A stretch of DNA of 64,000 nucleotides from Eledone cirrhosa (lineage: Eukaryota; Mollusca; Cephalopoda; Octopoda; Eledonidae). Position numbers and translations under genes: made by a program. Under the pieces are notes generated by a model. That model made no database searches, had not been told where the DNA came from, and saw only the letters and a list, made by a program, of their open reading frames with translations. Within the stretch, counting starts at the first letter, position 1. Each line of letters begins with the position of its first letter. Positions 11,011 to 22,551 of the stretch are shown here, one piece after another. The stretch covers positions 359,208,360 to 359,272,359 of the forward strand of contig OZ024742.1 in the NCBI GenBank assembly GCA_964016885.1, written 5' to 3'.

Positions 11011-11531
11011 ATTGTTATACTTGGGGAGGGTCATATTTGTGTAATATTGCCAGAATTAATAACAGGACACACTCACTGTTTGGTTGGTTTTTGCTTCTAG
11101 CTTCTGTGTCTTTTATATCGGTAATCTAACTTACTCGGTCCTCAATGTTGCCATTGACTGACCGACGGTCAAAAATAATACAGATGCAATATAGACACAA
11201 ACACATATATATAGTTTATCATAAATCTTTCGTTGCACATCTGCAACATCGTCAGTGGTGCTATCTTTTCCTCCTGTTGTATTGTATGTCTACGCCATTT
11301 TTATTCAGTCTGTCTATATATTTATTTATTTATGTGCTTGTTTGTTTATTTTATTTTGTTTTCTTTGCGCATGGGTTTGCGTGTGTGTATAGTGTTTTGT
11401 TTGCTGTGTGATGGGTGACACGTGTGTGTTTATGTGCTTGTTGTTATTGTGCTTGTGTATGTATTTATTTATTTATTTATTTATTTATTTTATTTTATTT
11501 ACTTATTTATACTTCTCTTAGGTCAGTGTTG
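11011..11531 (-). mobile_element. PLE-1 downstream pseudo-LTR (pLTR)
   Basis: About 520 bp, some 97-98 percent identical by eye to 15122-15641 in the same orientation. The two bracket the PLE-1 coding region, which reads leftward, so this is the 3' copy. It contains the coding region's stop. On the minus strand near 11233-11262 it has CTGACGA, a GTTGC/GCAAC stem and GAAA, a hammerhead-like block without an obvious stem I partner. Confidence 0.85.
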
Positions 11532-11928
11532 TTTTTTTGGGTGTTGTTGTTATTCCATTCATTCTTTCTGTTTAGTCTTGGTCTTCTAATTTCTATTTCA
11601 CTGGCCTCTCTGATTTGCCTATCTGCTGGGTCATTTCTATGTTTAGATATTATTCTAATGTCTATGTTGTCTATGTTACCGTCATGTTGTTGTCTAGCAT
11701 GTTCGTATAGTACTGACCCGTTTTTTCGTCCTTTTAGTTCCCCCAGTGTTGGCCTATCCTTTCACCTATGCTACGAGCTCTCTCGCCTATGTATGTTGTT
11801 GTCATATTTCTGCAAGTACCCTCTGTACATCTTATGCTATAGACTACGTTTCTAGTTTTACAGTTTATCCGGGAGTTTACCTTACATATGATACATTTCC
11901 TATTGGTACAGTGGGTTTTCTTAAAAGG
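11507..11928 (-). pseudogene. PLE-1 C-terminal GIY-YIG endonuclease domain (broken)
   Basis: This is the continuation of the PLE-1 RT frame past a TAG stop (codon at 11926-11928). Visible in order on the minus strand: a Cys-rich linker (CTNRKCIICK), then NVVYSIRC, then TYIGE followed by R and GERI. This is the Penelope-type GIY-YIG signature (IY-like VVY, YIG, catalytic Arg). A one-base shift follows GERI; the other frame gives LGELKGRKNGSVLYEH and a basic tail to a stop at 11507-11509. In PLEs this domain nicks target DNA for target-primed reverse transcription. With one stop and one frameshift this copy cannot make the whole domain. Confidence 0.8.
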
Positions 11929-13221
11929 CTAGGTTTTGCTGATCAGGGATTTTATGGTGGTTCCTGGCTTTTCTACCACCTTAACTTTTAAGTGGGTCTT
12001 TCTCAGGGCCTTTCTACACTGGTTAGCTAATTTCCTTCCAGGGGTAGCGTCCACAAACATGACACTCTGGTATCTCTGGTTGTCGTACCATGAGGTGGCT
12101 TTCCCTATCTTATGTCTAGCCCTATCTAAGCTATTCCATGATTTGCTCCTGTATAATGGGCAAATTCCTTTCATGTCCAGTTCTATGAGGGTCTTATACT
12201 TCTCCATGGCTCTCTCGTATACTCTGACTCTGTCTCTTTGGTTGTAGCCAGAGAACTGCATGCGGTTGATGAAGTGTTGGATGTGTCTTTCCATTTCTTT
12301 TGGGTCGCACATGCGGGACACATTCTTCATCACTCGTACCAAATCTGCGATCAGAATATTAAACTTAGCACTACTGCACATTGCTGAGCTTTTGAGTGTC
12401 AGGTATTTTGAGGCCATGGGTTTAGCATAGTGTGAGTGGAGAATTTGGGCTCTCTCGTCTATAGTGTTAATCCAGAGTTCTGTGTCTAATACAGGTAGTC
12501 TATTGTTAGGGTGTTTGGAAGGGAAGTCGATAGTTACAGTTATACTCTGGTGTATGGAATTAGCTATCTGCTGGATGCTTTCCATCGTGCTACGTTCTAA
12601 ATCAAACTTGTTAGTGCTCTCTATTGGGGGTGTTCTTATAACTATATTGATATCGTCTACATAACGAGAGTACATGATGAGGGCTATGGAGTTCTCATTA
12701 AGGAGATCCTTAAGTCTCCTTTCCCACCATACCATGAAAAGGTTGGCAACATCACCAGCTATGCTGACGCTGATGGCTGCTCCCTCATTTTGGGTGTAGA
12801 TCTTCTCGTTGAACTTAAATATGTGGCCCTTTAGGGTAGTTTTGATACTAGCCCCTATTGCATGTGCGACCATTTTTCTTACCTGATCATTGTTTTGGAG
12901 GGTCCGTATAGCTTTGGTCCACCCAATCCACCTTCCCATGGGAGTCTTTTTTGCCATTGAGGTTATGGTGGGGGGTCTACCTCTTATAGGTCTACTAGGG
13001 CAGAAACGTCTAAGGTCATGGCCGTCTAGGTAGTCAGTGTCGTAGGTAAGTCTAACTAGGAGGCCCAGTTCGTCTGTGTCGACGTCGCAGAACTCCACCT
13101 CACTCTCAATGATCATCTCCACACATCTTTTCACAGCAAAATCAATGTTAATGGATGGGTACATTGACACCACTCCATGCTCCCTATTATGCAGTTGGAT
13201 AGGTTCCTGTTTTTGTTGCAC
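11929..13221 (-). pseudogene. PLE-1 reverse transcriptase, palm and thumb
   Basis: A 430-codon open stretch carrying RT motif A (VVSMYPSIN, about residues 18-26), a motif-B-like GAAISVSIAGDVANL (about 148-162), motif C SRYVDDINIV (YVDD, about 185-194) and a thumb ending near KVVEKPG. YVDD and the downstream GIY-YIG place it with Penelope-like elements. The start assigned here is not a real initiation site: upstream fingers lie in the overlapping frame to the right, and the switch falls at motif A. I cannot assign the PLE subfamily by eye. Confidence 0.8.
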
Positions 13222-14753
13222 TCACTGATTCTGCTGAGGAGGTCCTCTGTACTGTCACATACATCTGGGGACATCTTGATTATGGGGCGTATAACCATTG
13301 AGAGGAAGTAGGAGATCCTGTAGTTGCTAGCTATATTAGCTCCGCATACGGGTCTTGTTGGTGGTCCTGTTGTCGGGTCGTCGACTGTCTTGTGGTCTTT
13401 GCGGAGCCCATACAAGGGTGGTATGCCATTGTTAGACGCCTGGAAGTTGTTGGCAGTGCGTCTGCTTGGCTTTAGGATGTCAGTCCACATCATCATGTGA
13501 GCGTTGAGGATTTTCGCTCTCCCAGCGTGTATTTGTTGTGCAATTTCGCTCGTGTTGGTGATGCGGGGTTGCATAGCCTTGATGTAGTTCGGCATGTTAT
13601 CTATTGACATCCTACCAGACTTATCCGTGGGTAGACATACTACCTCACCATCCCTTGTGCGCTGTTTGAGGCTAGCCAAGCCTTCTACAGGTTTCCTCCC
13701 AAGTTGTTGGGCCTCTGGTCTGCTCTGTCTCTTAGTATACCTGTCTACTATTTGTCTAATCTTATTTCTAGCCATGGTGAACTGTGCCTCTGTCTCGTCA
13801 TCCATTTGTTGTGGTATGCAAACTCTTTTATTAAAGGGTAACCTCGTATGATAGATATTACCCATCTTATATGTTTTGTCAGCTTGGTTGAAAAATAGTT
13901 TCTCTAAGGGGTTGTCATTATATCTGTCGTCATAGTTGTGTGTGTTGCTATTATTGTTATCATGGCGGTTGTTGTTGTTTCTATCATTAGCATTATTATT
14001 ATTGTTATGATTGCTAGATGTATTGTTGTTTACTTCACCGTTATTGTTGTTGTTACTGTTATTTCTACCATTGTGGTTGTTACTTTTATTATGTTTCTTG
14101 TTTTTGTTGTGTCTATCATTGATGTTGCTACATGTACTATTTCCATTATTACCACTGTAGTTATTGTTGTTGTTGTTCGTATTGTTACCGTTATTACTAC
14201 TGTGGTCGCTGCTGCTGTGTCTGTGGTTAATGTTTCTATTATTATTATTATTGTGGTTGTTGTTGTTCTGTCTATCGTTAGTATTATTACCATTATTACT
14301 ATTTCTCACTTTCCTGCTATTGTTATTGTTATGGCTGTTATTTCTATACTCAGAGTTATTGTTTATATTACTACTACCGTTATTATTGTTGTTGTTGTTG
14401 TTGTTTACCTCTGCATTCCAACGTATTTTTGTGAAACACTTTTCCAGCTCCGTTTTGCACTCCATAGTGTTAATCTTTTTGTAGATGGCAAATTTTGGTG
14501 GTAGCCGCAGGATTTGTTGTTCTTGTTCACTGGTTAAAGTGTTCCCATAAATATTTACTGTGTGGTCATTAGTAAATTCTTCCGGTAGTTTTACATCAGT
14601 CATACGGATATTGTTGACGTTATCTGGGTATTTTTGAGAATATTCTATTTTCCTTTCTTGTAGTTTTTTCTTATTCAGCCATTCTAATTTCTTATTGAAA
14701 TGCCTATTGCATTCGTTTCGGGCGTATTTCGTTTCAAGTCGGATGACGCTCAT
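13131..14753 (-). pseudogene. PLE-1 N-terminal region, Asn-rich linker and RT fingers
   Basis: A 540-codon frame. Residues 1-110 are basic and helical-looking (LETKYARNECNRHF near the start). About 115-275 are an Asn-dominated low-complexity linker with Ser, His, Arg and Thr. About 290-540 are PLE RT fingers (VCLPTDKSGRMS, PPLYGLRKDHK, TGPPTRPVCGANIA). It runs out of frame just before motif A; the next frame to the left carries the rest. Natural length in PLEs is one protein of ~700-1000 residues, so this is one gene split by indels. Confidence 0.8.
13935..14410 (-). repeat. AAC/AAT codon-repeat segment (poly-Asn linker)
   Basis: Imperfect AAY triplet repeats, read on the minus strand as Asn runs of 3-9 residues broken by Ser/His/Arg/Asp/Gly. 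Because the repeat is triplet based, long open frames (Val/Ile-rich and Leu-rich) also appear on the plus strand; these are shadows. Confidence 0.85.
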
Positions 14754-15145
14754 GAAGTTATCCCTCTCGTTTGGTGTGGTGAGTTTCGGACTTCCTTACC
14801 GTTAATGCGTTTCTGTCTGTAAAGTTCGTTGACTTTTGTGTATGTTGTTCTTTTCATATTAACTGTTATTGTGTGTTTTAGTCGTTCAGCTTGTGTTCTG
14901 TTCAATAATAAATTATTTACTTGTTTTGATATGTTTGTTGTGTATATTTTGGAGGAAACACAGTGTTTTAAGAAGCGGATTTGTTCTGTTGTTATTGTAG
15001 TTTTTATATAACAGAAAACAGTGTCTTTCAATAACCTTTCAGCTTGGCACAAGCTAATGCCATAGCGGCGTTGAATTAGTTTTGCGAGGTTTTTTATATG
15101 AAATCGTGTGTCGAAACAAATATTGTTATACTTGGGGAGGGTCAT
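14750..15145 (-). pseudogene. PLE-1 5' open frame starting in the pLTR
   Basis: A 131-codon frame starting MTLPKYNNICFDTRF, whose first codons lie inside the 5' pLTR. It is basic, with LIQRRYGISLCQAERLLKD in the first third, and ends in TGA overlapping the ATG of the next frame. A neighbouring frame reads PNERDNF directly into that ATG, so the two frames are probably one N-terminal region split by an indel. A separate small ORF1 is the alternative. The same MTLPKYNN start is seen at 15690 (plus strand) and 59410 (minus). Confidence 0.6.
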
Positions 15146-15641
15146 ATTTGTGTAATATTGCCAGAATTAATAACAGAACACACTCACTGTTTGGTTGGTT
15201 TTCGCTTCTCGTTTCTGTGTCTTTTATATCGGTAATCTAACTTACTCGGTCCTCAATGTTGCCATTGACTGACCGACGGTCAAAAATAATACAGATACAA
15301 TATAGACACAAACACATATATATAGTTTATCATAAATCTTTCGTTGCACATCTGCAACATCGTCAGTGGTGCTATCTTTTCCTCCTGTTGTATTGTATGT
15401 CTACGCCATTTTTATTCAGTCTGTCTATATATTTATTTATTTATTTGCTTGTTTGTTTATTTTATTTTGTCTTCTTTGCGCATGCGTTTGCGTGTGTGTA
15501 TAGTGTTTTGTTTGCTGTGTGATGGGTGACTAGTGTGTGTTTATGTGCTTGTTGTTATTGTGCTTGTGTATGTATTTATTTATTTATTTATTTATTTATT
15601 TTATTTTATTTACTTATTTTTACTTCACTTAGGTCAGTGTT
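15122..15641 (-). mobile_element. PLE-1 upstream pseudo-LTR (pLTR)
   Basis: Direct repeat of 11011-11531. It is the 5' copy relative to the leftward coding region. High identity between copies indicates a fairly recent insertion despite the broken frames. Like the other copy it carries CTGACGA...GAAA on the minus strand near 15344-15373. Confidence 0.85.
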
Positions 15642-15650
15642 GGTTGTTTA

Positions 15651-15757
15651 TGAGTGTGTTCTGTTATTAATTCTGGCAATATTACACAAATATGACCCTC
15701 CCCAAGTATAACAATATTTGTTTCGACACACGATTTCATATAAAAAACCTCGCAAAA

Positions 15758-15761
<4 letters not shown>
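15651..15761 (+). mobile_element. Inverted PLE-1 pLTR scrap, head to head
   Basis: Reverse complement of 15075-15187, starting only ~10 bp beyond the 5' pLTR: GAGTGTGTTCTGTTATTAAT through CCCTCCCCAAGTATAAC to CCTCGCAAAACTAAT, then a TA array. Inverted 5' partial copies are typical of Penelope insertions, and the same arrangement recurs at 59358-59616. Confidence 0.85.

Positions 15762-15856
<95 letters not shown>
15762..15856. repeat. (TA)n followed by (GT)n
   Basis: About 68 bp of TA then ~26 bp of GT, directly abutting the inverted PLE-1 scrap. Confidence 0.95.
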
Positions 15857-16115
15857 CTGTGTGTATATAGTGGTAGCTATAGAGCTTCCGTAGGCGGTAT
15901 GCCAAAATTAGCACTCGATATTCATCAGAGTACAGTGTACATATTATAAAGAAAACGAAAAATCAGTGATTTTATTTTGTGTTACAAATGAATGTTTCGC
16001 CGGCATGTAGCTCGAGTCATGGTCTTTGTATGGATCTGGCTGATTCTACTTCTGCGGGTTCTTTCAGACACGGGTTTTATGTCCGGAGCAAATTTTATCA
16101 CAGAAATTTTATTCT

Positions 16116-16119
<4 letters not shown>

Positions 16120-16172
<53 letters not shown>
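16120..16172. repeat. (TA)n microsatellite
   Basis: About 50 bp of TA between an unassigned 260-bp stretch and the MITE-like fragment at 16184. Confidence 0.9.
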
Positions 16173-16183
16173 TATAAAGTATG

Positions 16184-16455
16184 TCCATAGAATCATTTGA
16201 TAATATATATACACCATCTCCTCTCCCAATTAGCATAATCAACCATACAAAAAACCAATTAAACCAGGCTATAACATTAAAAGGCATCTATGAAGAAATA
16301 GTAGATAAATAAACGACAGCAATTTATTCGCGATCAACCGTTATAGAATATTTACCCAACATTTCAATAGCACGTGGAAATCGATTAAATATACCGTCAA
16401 CCATACACAATTAGGTATAAAATTAAAGTTAGAAGAAAAAATGCATATACACATA
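16184..16455 (-). mobile_element. MITE-like element, truncated inverted copy
   Basis: Starts GTCCATAGAATCATTTGATA, the terminal repeat of 6529-6841, and follows that element in reverse order (CAATTAGCATAATCAACCA..., ATCTATGAAGAAATAGTAGA, TTAGGTATAAAATTAAAGTT). The far terminal repeat is missing. Confidence 0.65.
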
Positions 16456-16498
<43 letters not shown>

Positions 16499-16503
<5 letters not shown>

Positions 16504-16862
16504 TAACGAATTAAAGTTTAAGCAAAGAATCGCTGCTTTCACCCTTAACGGAATCTTCTGAAACTAAAAAAATCAATCTGTTAACGCAGAAGTAAATATT
16601 CCGAAAAATGTTGCAACCGAAGGAAAACAGGAAGACGATACTTTGGTTCGTGAAGACGTTTTCATAATGTCGTAATGCAGACAGCCAGACATACAGACAG
16701 ATATTATAAGGCCGCGACGTTATAGCTAAGTCAGGCTTAGAAAGTGAGAGAGAGATCACTAACCGGCGCCTAATGCGGTCCCTAGGACATTGAAATTTGA
16801 AATATTTTTGCTCAAAACACTCACATGACCATAAGTACTACATGTGCAAAGTTTGAAAAAAT
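16499..16862 (+). repeat. Repeat Z fragment
   Basis: Matches 42599-43060: GTTTAAGCAAAGAATCGCTG, CCGAAAAATGTTGCAACCGA-type, ACTTTGGTTCGTGAAGACG, TGCAGACAG, CTAGGACATTGAAATTTGAA and AAGTTTGAAAAAATTCGGTTG. At 42 kb the same block lies inside a Helitron, so this is probably a Helitron or nested-element fragment. It runs directly into the PLE coding remnant that follows. Confidence 0.65.
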
Positions 16863-17230
16863 TCGGTTGTCTCCGGCAGTTATATAGAGATGACATATTA
16901 TTTACTGTAGTTAGACATAATAATAGCGAATTAAATAGAGTAAAGAAAGTAATTATAGCATTCTTTAAAAATTACGACCTGAAATTAGAAATAGAAAATA
17001 ACAGTAAAATAGTTACATTTTTAGACGTAACCCTTAATTTAAACTCAGGCCTATATTACCCCTTCCATAAACTCAATGAAAACCTAAATTATGTTATCTT
17101 TTACTCTAATCATCCTAAAAGTGTTAAAAATGCAGTAGTCAATAGTGTCCAACAACGAATATCCAGACTATCTGCTAACGGATCCATTTTCAATAGTAAA
17201 GCTGGATATTATAATGAAAGCGTTACATAA
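16862..17230 (+). pseudogene. PLE-like RT fragment: motif C and thumb
   Basis: Frame with YRDD followed by IL (motif C), then KKVIIAFFKNYDLKLEIE, FLDVTLNLNSGLYYPF and KLNENLNYV. This order (YxDD, FLDV, P-Y-KPNE-like) matches PLE-3 at 23727 and the thumb of PLE RTs. Motifs A and B are absent, so the copy is 5' truncated at the repeat Z junction. The frame stops after YYNESVT. I cannot name the subfamily. Confidence 0.7.
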
Positions 17231-17277
17231 AGCAGGATATAAAAATAATATTTAATATGTAGTAAATAATATTAATT

Positions 17278-17720
17278 ATGAACACAATATTCATAATAAT
17301 AATAATAATAAAAATAAAACTGACTGTAAACTTGGCGAATAAATCGGGGAAAAAAATTAGGACTATATCTATAATTTGGTATGCACCACCAGCATCTTTA
17401 GCTATTAAAACAGCTTTAGCACATTTATTTTTTAAAGCCTTGGATAAATGTTTCCCCAGATCACATAAGTATTACCCTATCTTCAATAGACACACAATTA
17501 AATTCTCTTATTCAAAAACTATGAATAATGCTCAAAATATTGCCAAAAATTAATAGCAAAATTCTTAATTTGAACCAGCATATAATTAGCGATAATAACA
17601 ATAATAATAATAATAATAATAATAATACATTAGTTAATGTGAATAACAATGACAATAGTTTAAATACGAATAATAGTAGAACACCTAGAAATAATAACAA
17701 TGATAATACGAATAGTTAAG
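17278..17720 (+). pseudogene. PLE-like fragment: RT-to-nuclease connector, Asn-rich
   Basis: One frame reads ISIIWYAPPASLAIKTALAH, LDKCFPRSHKYYPIFNRHT and IKFSYS. This corresponds to IWFTPP...TNVGKKFL...KHFPRTH...KIFNRN...ISYSC in PLE-3. AAT repeats (17294-17315 and 17600-17630) make Asn runs on either side. Frames change several times, so it is decayed. Confidence 0.65.
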
Positions 17721-17734
17721 GTTATAGAAATAAC

Positions 17735-18112
17735 ATGGAATTGAACTGTAACTGTAGAAGGAAATCTGAATGCCTTTTACAAAATAATTGCCTTGATAAG
17801 AATTTACTATATAAATGTACCATTAAGACAAATAATAATAATACTTATAACTACATAGATGCTACTTCACCGAACTTTAAGTTTCGCTTTTCCAATCATA
17901 AACATTCTTTCTCAAATCCAGATAAAAAATGTTCTACTTCATTATCACAATTAATATGGTCTTTAAAAGAGAAAAATATTAAATACTCAATTTCTTGGTA
18001 TAAACTTAAGAATTCTGATTCCTACCAGAACGCTTCTATTTCACCAAACTGCAATCTTTGCAATTTAGAAACTCTATTAATAATTACCAATTATGGTAAT
18101 TTAATTAATTAA
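17735..18112 (+). pseudogene. PLE-like GIY-YIG domain, degenerate
   Basis: Begins with the Cys cluster CNCRRKSECLLQNNC, then LLYKCTIK (IY-like half), YNYIDAT in place of YIG.T, and a partner to PLE-3's SRIWDLKDQGIQYKLDW (IWSLKEKNIKYSISW). The YIG glycine is replaced and the catalytic Arg region is FRFSNH. It is the 3' end of the element starting at 16862. Confidence 0.65.
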
Positions 18113-18214
18113 AAAATGAGTTTTTTGGAACTTGTCTGCATAAATCAGGAAAGACATTTCAAGCATTATACAAATTTAGAAAAAAATATTGACAATTATT
18201 AATAATTCTTGAAA

Positions 18215-18216
<2 letters not shown>

Positions 18217-18256
<40 letters not shown>
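18217..18256. repeat. (ATT)n microsatellite
   Basis: About 13 ATT units immediately before a SINE. Confidence 0.95.
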
Positions 18257-18265
<9 letters not shown>

Positions 18266-18270
18266 CTATA

Positions 18271-18406
18271 GGGCGGTGGATTGGCAGTATCGGTAGAGGG
18301 TCGGACGCCATGCTTTGCAGCAGAGTTACGGCCCTTTATGATCTGAGTAATGCAGTAATGCACTGGGATAATTGCTGGCCTTGTGCCAAAAGTAGACACA
18401 ATTATT
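18271..18406 (+). repeat. SINE with internal deletion (OR-type)
   Basis: Intact head GGCGGTGGATTGGCAGTATC and intact 3' end CTGGCCTTGTGCCAAAAGTA. The segment from the B box to the ATAAAATAAAGTACC block is deleted: GATCTGAGT joins AATGCAGTAATGCACTGGG. Confidence 0.85.
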
Positions 18407-18429
18407 ATATATATATAATGTTTTGCCTT

Positions 18430-19190
18430 ACCTTAAAAATTGTATATCGTTTTTATATAGTAAATTAATCTCATGATGTGACTCAGTATCCTAAATTCAG
18501 ATTTAGAATGGTCATTGTATAACTAGAAATTTCTGAATTTGCGGTTTGAAATATCTTTTGGCTTAAAAAGCACTTAAATATCATAAATGATCACATAAGT
18601 TCTACGGATTACCTTCCTTTGTTTACAGTTTTCGTAAATAATTTTCGTTCTATCCAAATGGATTAATAATGTGTATTTAACATGATTTATACAGTTTAAT
18701 AATATACGAAAAATCCTTAAAGGGAAACTACGTATATTAAGATGTAGTTACAGAAGTAAAATAGAAATAATAATACTTTTAAGAGTAAATGTAACTACTT
18801 ATTAATCCTGTAAGTAAATGACAACTAATGAATAGAACTGTTTTTATAATGAAAAAAGAATAATTCAGATAATAATTCTAAACATTATATAAAATGCATA
18901 TACTGATGGTGATATGCGCTTAAGTTGCGGTAAATATCCTTATACATATTTAATAGGTATGTAAACTTGCTTTATAGATAAAAATGTTTTGAATTTTATA
19001 ACAAAATATTTAATATATATATTAATTAATCTATGCTTCTGATTATTATAGAAAATATTTTTATATTGTTTAATTTTGATATAATATATTAGTATAATTA
19101 GCTTAAACATAACCAAATACAAAATATATTAAAAAATGTCATGCTCTTTAATTGGTCACTTCTATTTGACTTAATATTTTAAAACAACGG
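18430..19190. other. No recognisable feature
   Basis: Very AT-rich unique-looking sequence, with no frame or repeat end that I can support. Confidence 0.5.
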
Positions 19191-19199
19191 TCACGCATC

Positions 19200-19345
19200 A
19201 TGTCTCTTTCTTCCTTCTTTCTTTCTTTCTTTCTTTCTTTCCCTTTTCCAGTTACGTCTTTCCTCTTCTCTCTTCTATCTCTATCTCTCCTTCTTCTCTC
19301 TTCTCTTCTTTCTTCTCTTCTATCTATCTCTCTCTCTTTCTTTTT
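19200..19345. repeat. CT-rich (pyrimidine) tract
   Basis: TTTC and TCTC repeats over ~145 bp, including four consecutive CTTT units. The open frames on both strands are low complexity. Confidence 0.85.
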
Positions 19346-19599
19346 CTTCCCTAACACGGATATTTACGCATTTAAATATTTATGTATGTATGTGTTTATT
19401 TATTTATTCTTGCATTTTCTCATACTCACCTCATCCTTATACTTATATCTCGCTCCACATCCTCTTCTTCATCATATTTAAGTTTATCATGTTATTTTTT
19501 GTTGTATATAAATAGTGAGATTTGTTGTAATAAATCACAGCCAATACTGGAATTGAACCATCAAGACAGTTGAGGTATGTCATACATCAATTCATGTAA

Positions 19600-19659
19600 T
19601 TTATCTGATGAGGACGTACTGAAAAAACAGCACAGTACCGCCGAAATATACATAATAAA
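19600..19659 (+). ncRNA. Hammerhead-ribozyme-like motif
   Basis: TTTAT (stem I) then CTGATGA (19605-19611), an imperfect stem II (GG..GTACTG with CAGTAC..CC), GAAA (19643-19646), a minimal 2-bp stem III AT-ATAC-AT, A as H17 (19654), then ATAAA, which pairs with TTTAT. The predicted cleavage is between 19654 and 19655. A TATATAAATA box lies ~100 bp upstream. Type-I hammerheads with tiny stem III are known in PLE pLTRs; no coding PLE is attached here, so this would be a solo pLTR. Confidence 0.6.
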
Positions 19660-19806
19660 ATATATATTTTGATTATGTGAACGTCTTCATTTATTAATAT
19701 TTCGAATAATTGTTATAACTCCAGAAAATTATTTTTCTATAGAGTTCGTTTAATCTATTGTAAATCTATATTCATTGAGTATTCAATGAACCATATTAAC
19801 CTTTGG

Positions 19807-19808
<2 letters not shown>

Positions 19809-19901
<93 letters not shown>

Positions 19902-20005
19902 GTAATAATAATAATAATAATATTATTATATATATATTTATATATATATAATAATAATAATAATATTAATATATATATATTTATATAAATTAATAAAGTA
20001 CTGAA
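19809..20005. repeat. (TA)n and (AAT)n complex
   Basis: About 85 bp of TA followed by alternating (ATA)n/(AAT)n and TATATTTATATATA units. A related ATATAATAATAATA block recurs at 20195-20280. Confidence 0.95.
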
Positions 20006-20280
20006 TAAACAAAGAAACAGTTCCTTATATTAAAAAAATTCATCATTTTGCGATCGTTTCTAGGATATATATGTGTTAGTGTTGGTATGCATATTCTATA
20101 GATCTATGTAAATTATTTATACAAACTATCAGAGGGAATATACATACCTACACATATATATGCTGTCTTCAGAAATAATCATATATATTTATAAATATAT
20201 AATAATAATAATAGTAATATTAATATATATATATTTATATATATATAATAATAATAATAATAGTAATATTAATATATATT

Positions 20281-20450
20281 TTTTTAGTAAGTAAGTTAAT
20301 TTTATAATTTTCTTATTTTACGTCTCTCATATTATTGTTCTGCAGCCCCATGCATTGAACCACATTGTTAATAAGACAAAACCTATATATTTGCTAGCAT
20401 TGATATGCATCTGTGTGTATATAGATGTTACTAGATATAAATTCCTTATA
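20281..20450 (+). repeat. Local direct duplication, left copy
   Basis: TTTTTTAGTAAGTAAGTTAA to TAGATATAAATTCCTTATA, ~170 bp, repeated almost identically at 20804-20974. Differences are few (GCAGCCCCATGC against GCAACCCCAGGC). The spacer of ~350 bp begins AATTATCTCC. Confidence 0.9.
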
Positions 20451-20803
20451 ATTATCTCCAAATCATTTGTCGAGCAATATTTGGCCATGATTGCTACTAT
20501 GGTAGTAAGCTGGCCGCTGTCTTAATAACCACTCGCTTTCCACTGATTGACCTCGATGTCACGTGATTGATTCTTTTTGAATTTGCCACGGACGTAGAGG
20601 CAGTGATTTTCTCAATGGCTTGGAATCCAGTCCACGCATCGCTATTTCCATTCCACTGAATTATTTTTTTAATAAGTTTCCAGTGTCCTCTCTATGCCTG
20701 GAGACCTATACGGAAAAAGACTTTCCTGATGACGGAATCATTTTCAATAAGTTTCTTCGGAAAATATATTTACTCCATTCCAGAAACTAATTAGTTGGAA
20801 GTG
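20451..20803. other. Spacer of the duplication
   Basis: Unique-looking sequence. No gene or repeat recognised. Confidence 0.5.
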
Positions 20804-21684
<881 letters not shown>

Positions 21685-21711
21685 ATATACCTATATATAC
21701 ATATATATGTG

Positions 21712-22075
21712 TGGAAGTCGGACCTGTATTTGTCACCAATCACTCAGATGGTGGATGGGTGCTACATGAGAATGCTGAGGATGGCTCGGAACATTAATCC
21801 GTATACACTGAGGATAAAAATCTCAGATCTGTATGGGAGCCTCCCAAAGGTCAGCTCAAAAGTGACACAGAGGACATTGAGATTAGCTGGACATGCTCAC
21901 CTGTGGGAGCCTCTACATGGACACACTGGAAGAGGAAGACCAAGGTTAACGTATGTTGATCCCCTAAGGACAGGACACCGATCTGTTGGAGATGCAGGAC
22001 ATGGCAGTGATAATGAGGGACAGAGACCGCTGAAGAGAGCTCGTCCATGGATGTCGGGAATTGTACCCGCCCTAG
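21712..22075 (+). pseudogene. LINE RT 3'-end fragment (RTE/L2-like C terminus)
   Basis: One frame holds MVDGCYMRMLRMARN, LYGSLPKVSSKVTQRTLRLA, GHAHL and GRGRPRLTYVD, the conserved C-terminal region after the RT in many invertebrate LINEs (I-D-G-C-Y-x-RMLR, L-R-x-AGH, GR-R-T-D). It is 5' truncated, with the upstream end abutting a TA-rich block. The end is degraded. No upstream RT motifs remain. Confidence 0.7.
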
Positions 22076-22199
22076 AAATACATATATATATATATATATA
22101 TGTGTATGTGTGTGTGTCTGTGTGTGTGTGTGTGTCTGTGTGTGTGTGTGTCTATAATATAGGAGGAAGATTGTCCTACATAGGTTCTTCATTTTCTTT

Positions 22200-22545
22200 A
22201 TTGGGACTATTGATGTTTGTGAAGATATGTTGTTATTGGTATTTCTCTTAAAACTATTACTATTTAGCTTTAGTATATTTCTGGAAAACAGTGCCATCCA
22301 GTCGATCATTAGGTACCTTCATTAATTATTACCATACACACTATATACTATTCCACTAATGGTGTTTACTTTCAGTAATTTAATACATGAGGATAAAGTT
22401 TTGTTTATTCGAAATGTATCATATGTATAATGTCTGTTTGTATTCATTTGTAAAATAAATAGATTATTTCTTTTTTCACCTTGCCATTCTGAAGTTCAAT
22501 AATACGTATGAAATTTAGTATTGTAGTATAATTCTTGCTTTATTC
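22200..22545. other. No recognisable feature
   Basis: AT-rich sequence between the LINE fragment and the next SINE. Confidence 0.45.
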
Positions 22546-22551
22546 GTAATT

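Noticed and set aside
11233..11262. Functional hammerhead in the PLE-1 pLTR
   Set aside because: CTGACGA, a GTTGC/GCAAC stem and GAAA are present, but there is a bulged base next to stem II and no stem I partner downstream, so it was noted only inside the pLTR entries.
13938..14504. 188-codon Val/Ile-rich frame on the plus strand
   Set aside because: Shadow of the AAC/AAT repeat that codes Asn on the minus strand in PLE-1.
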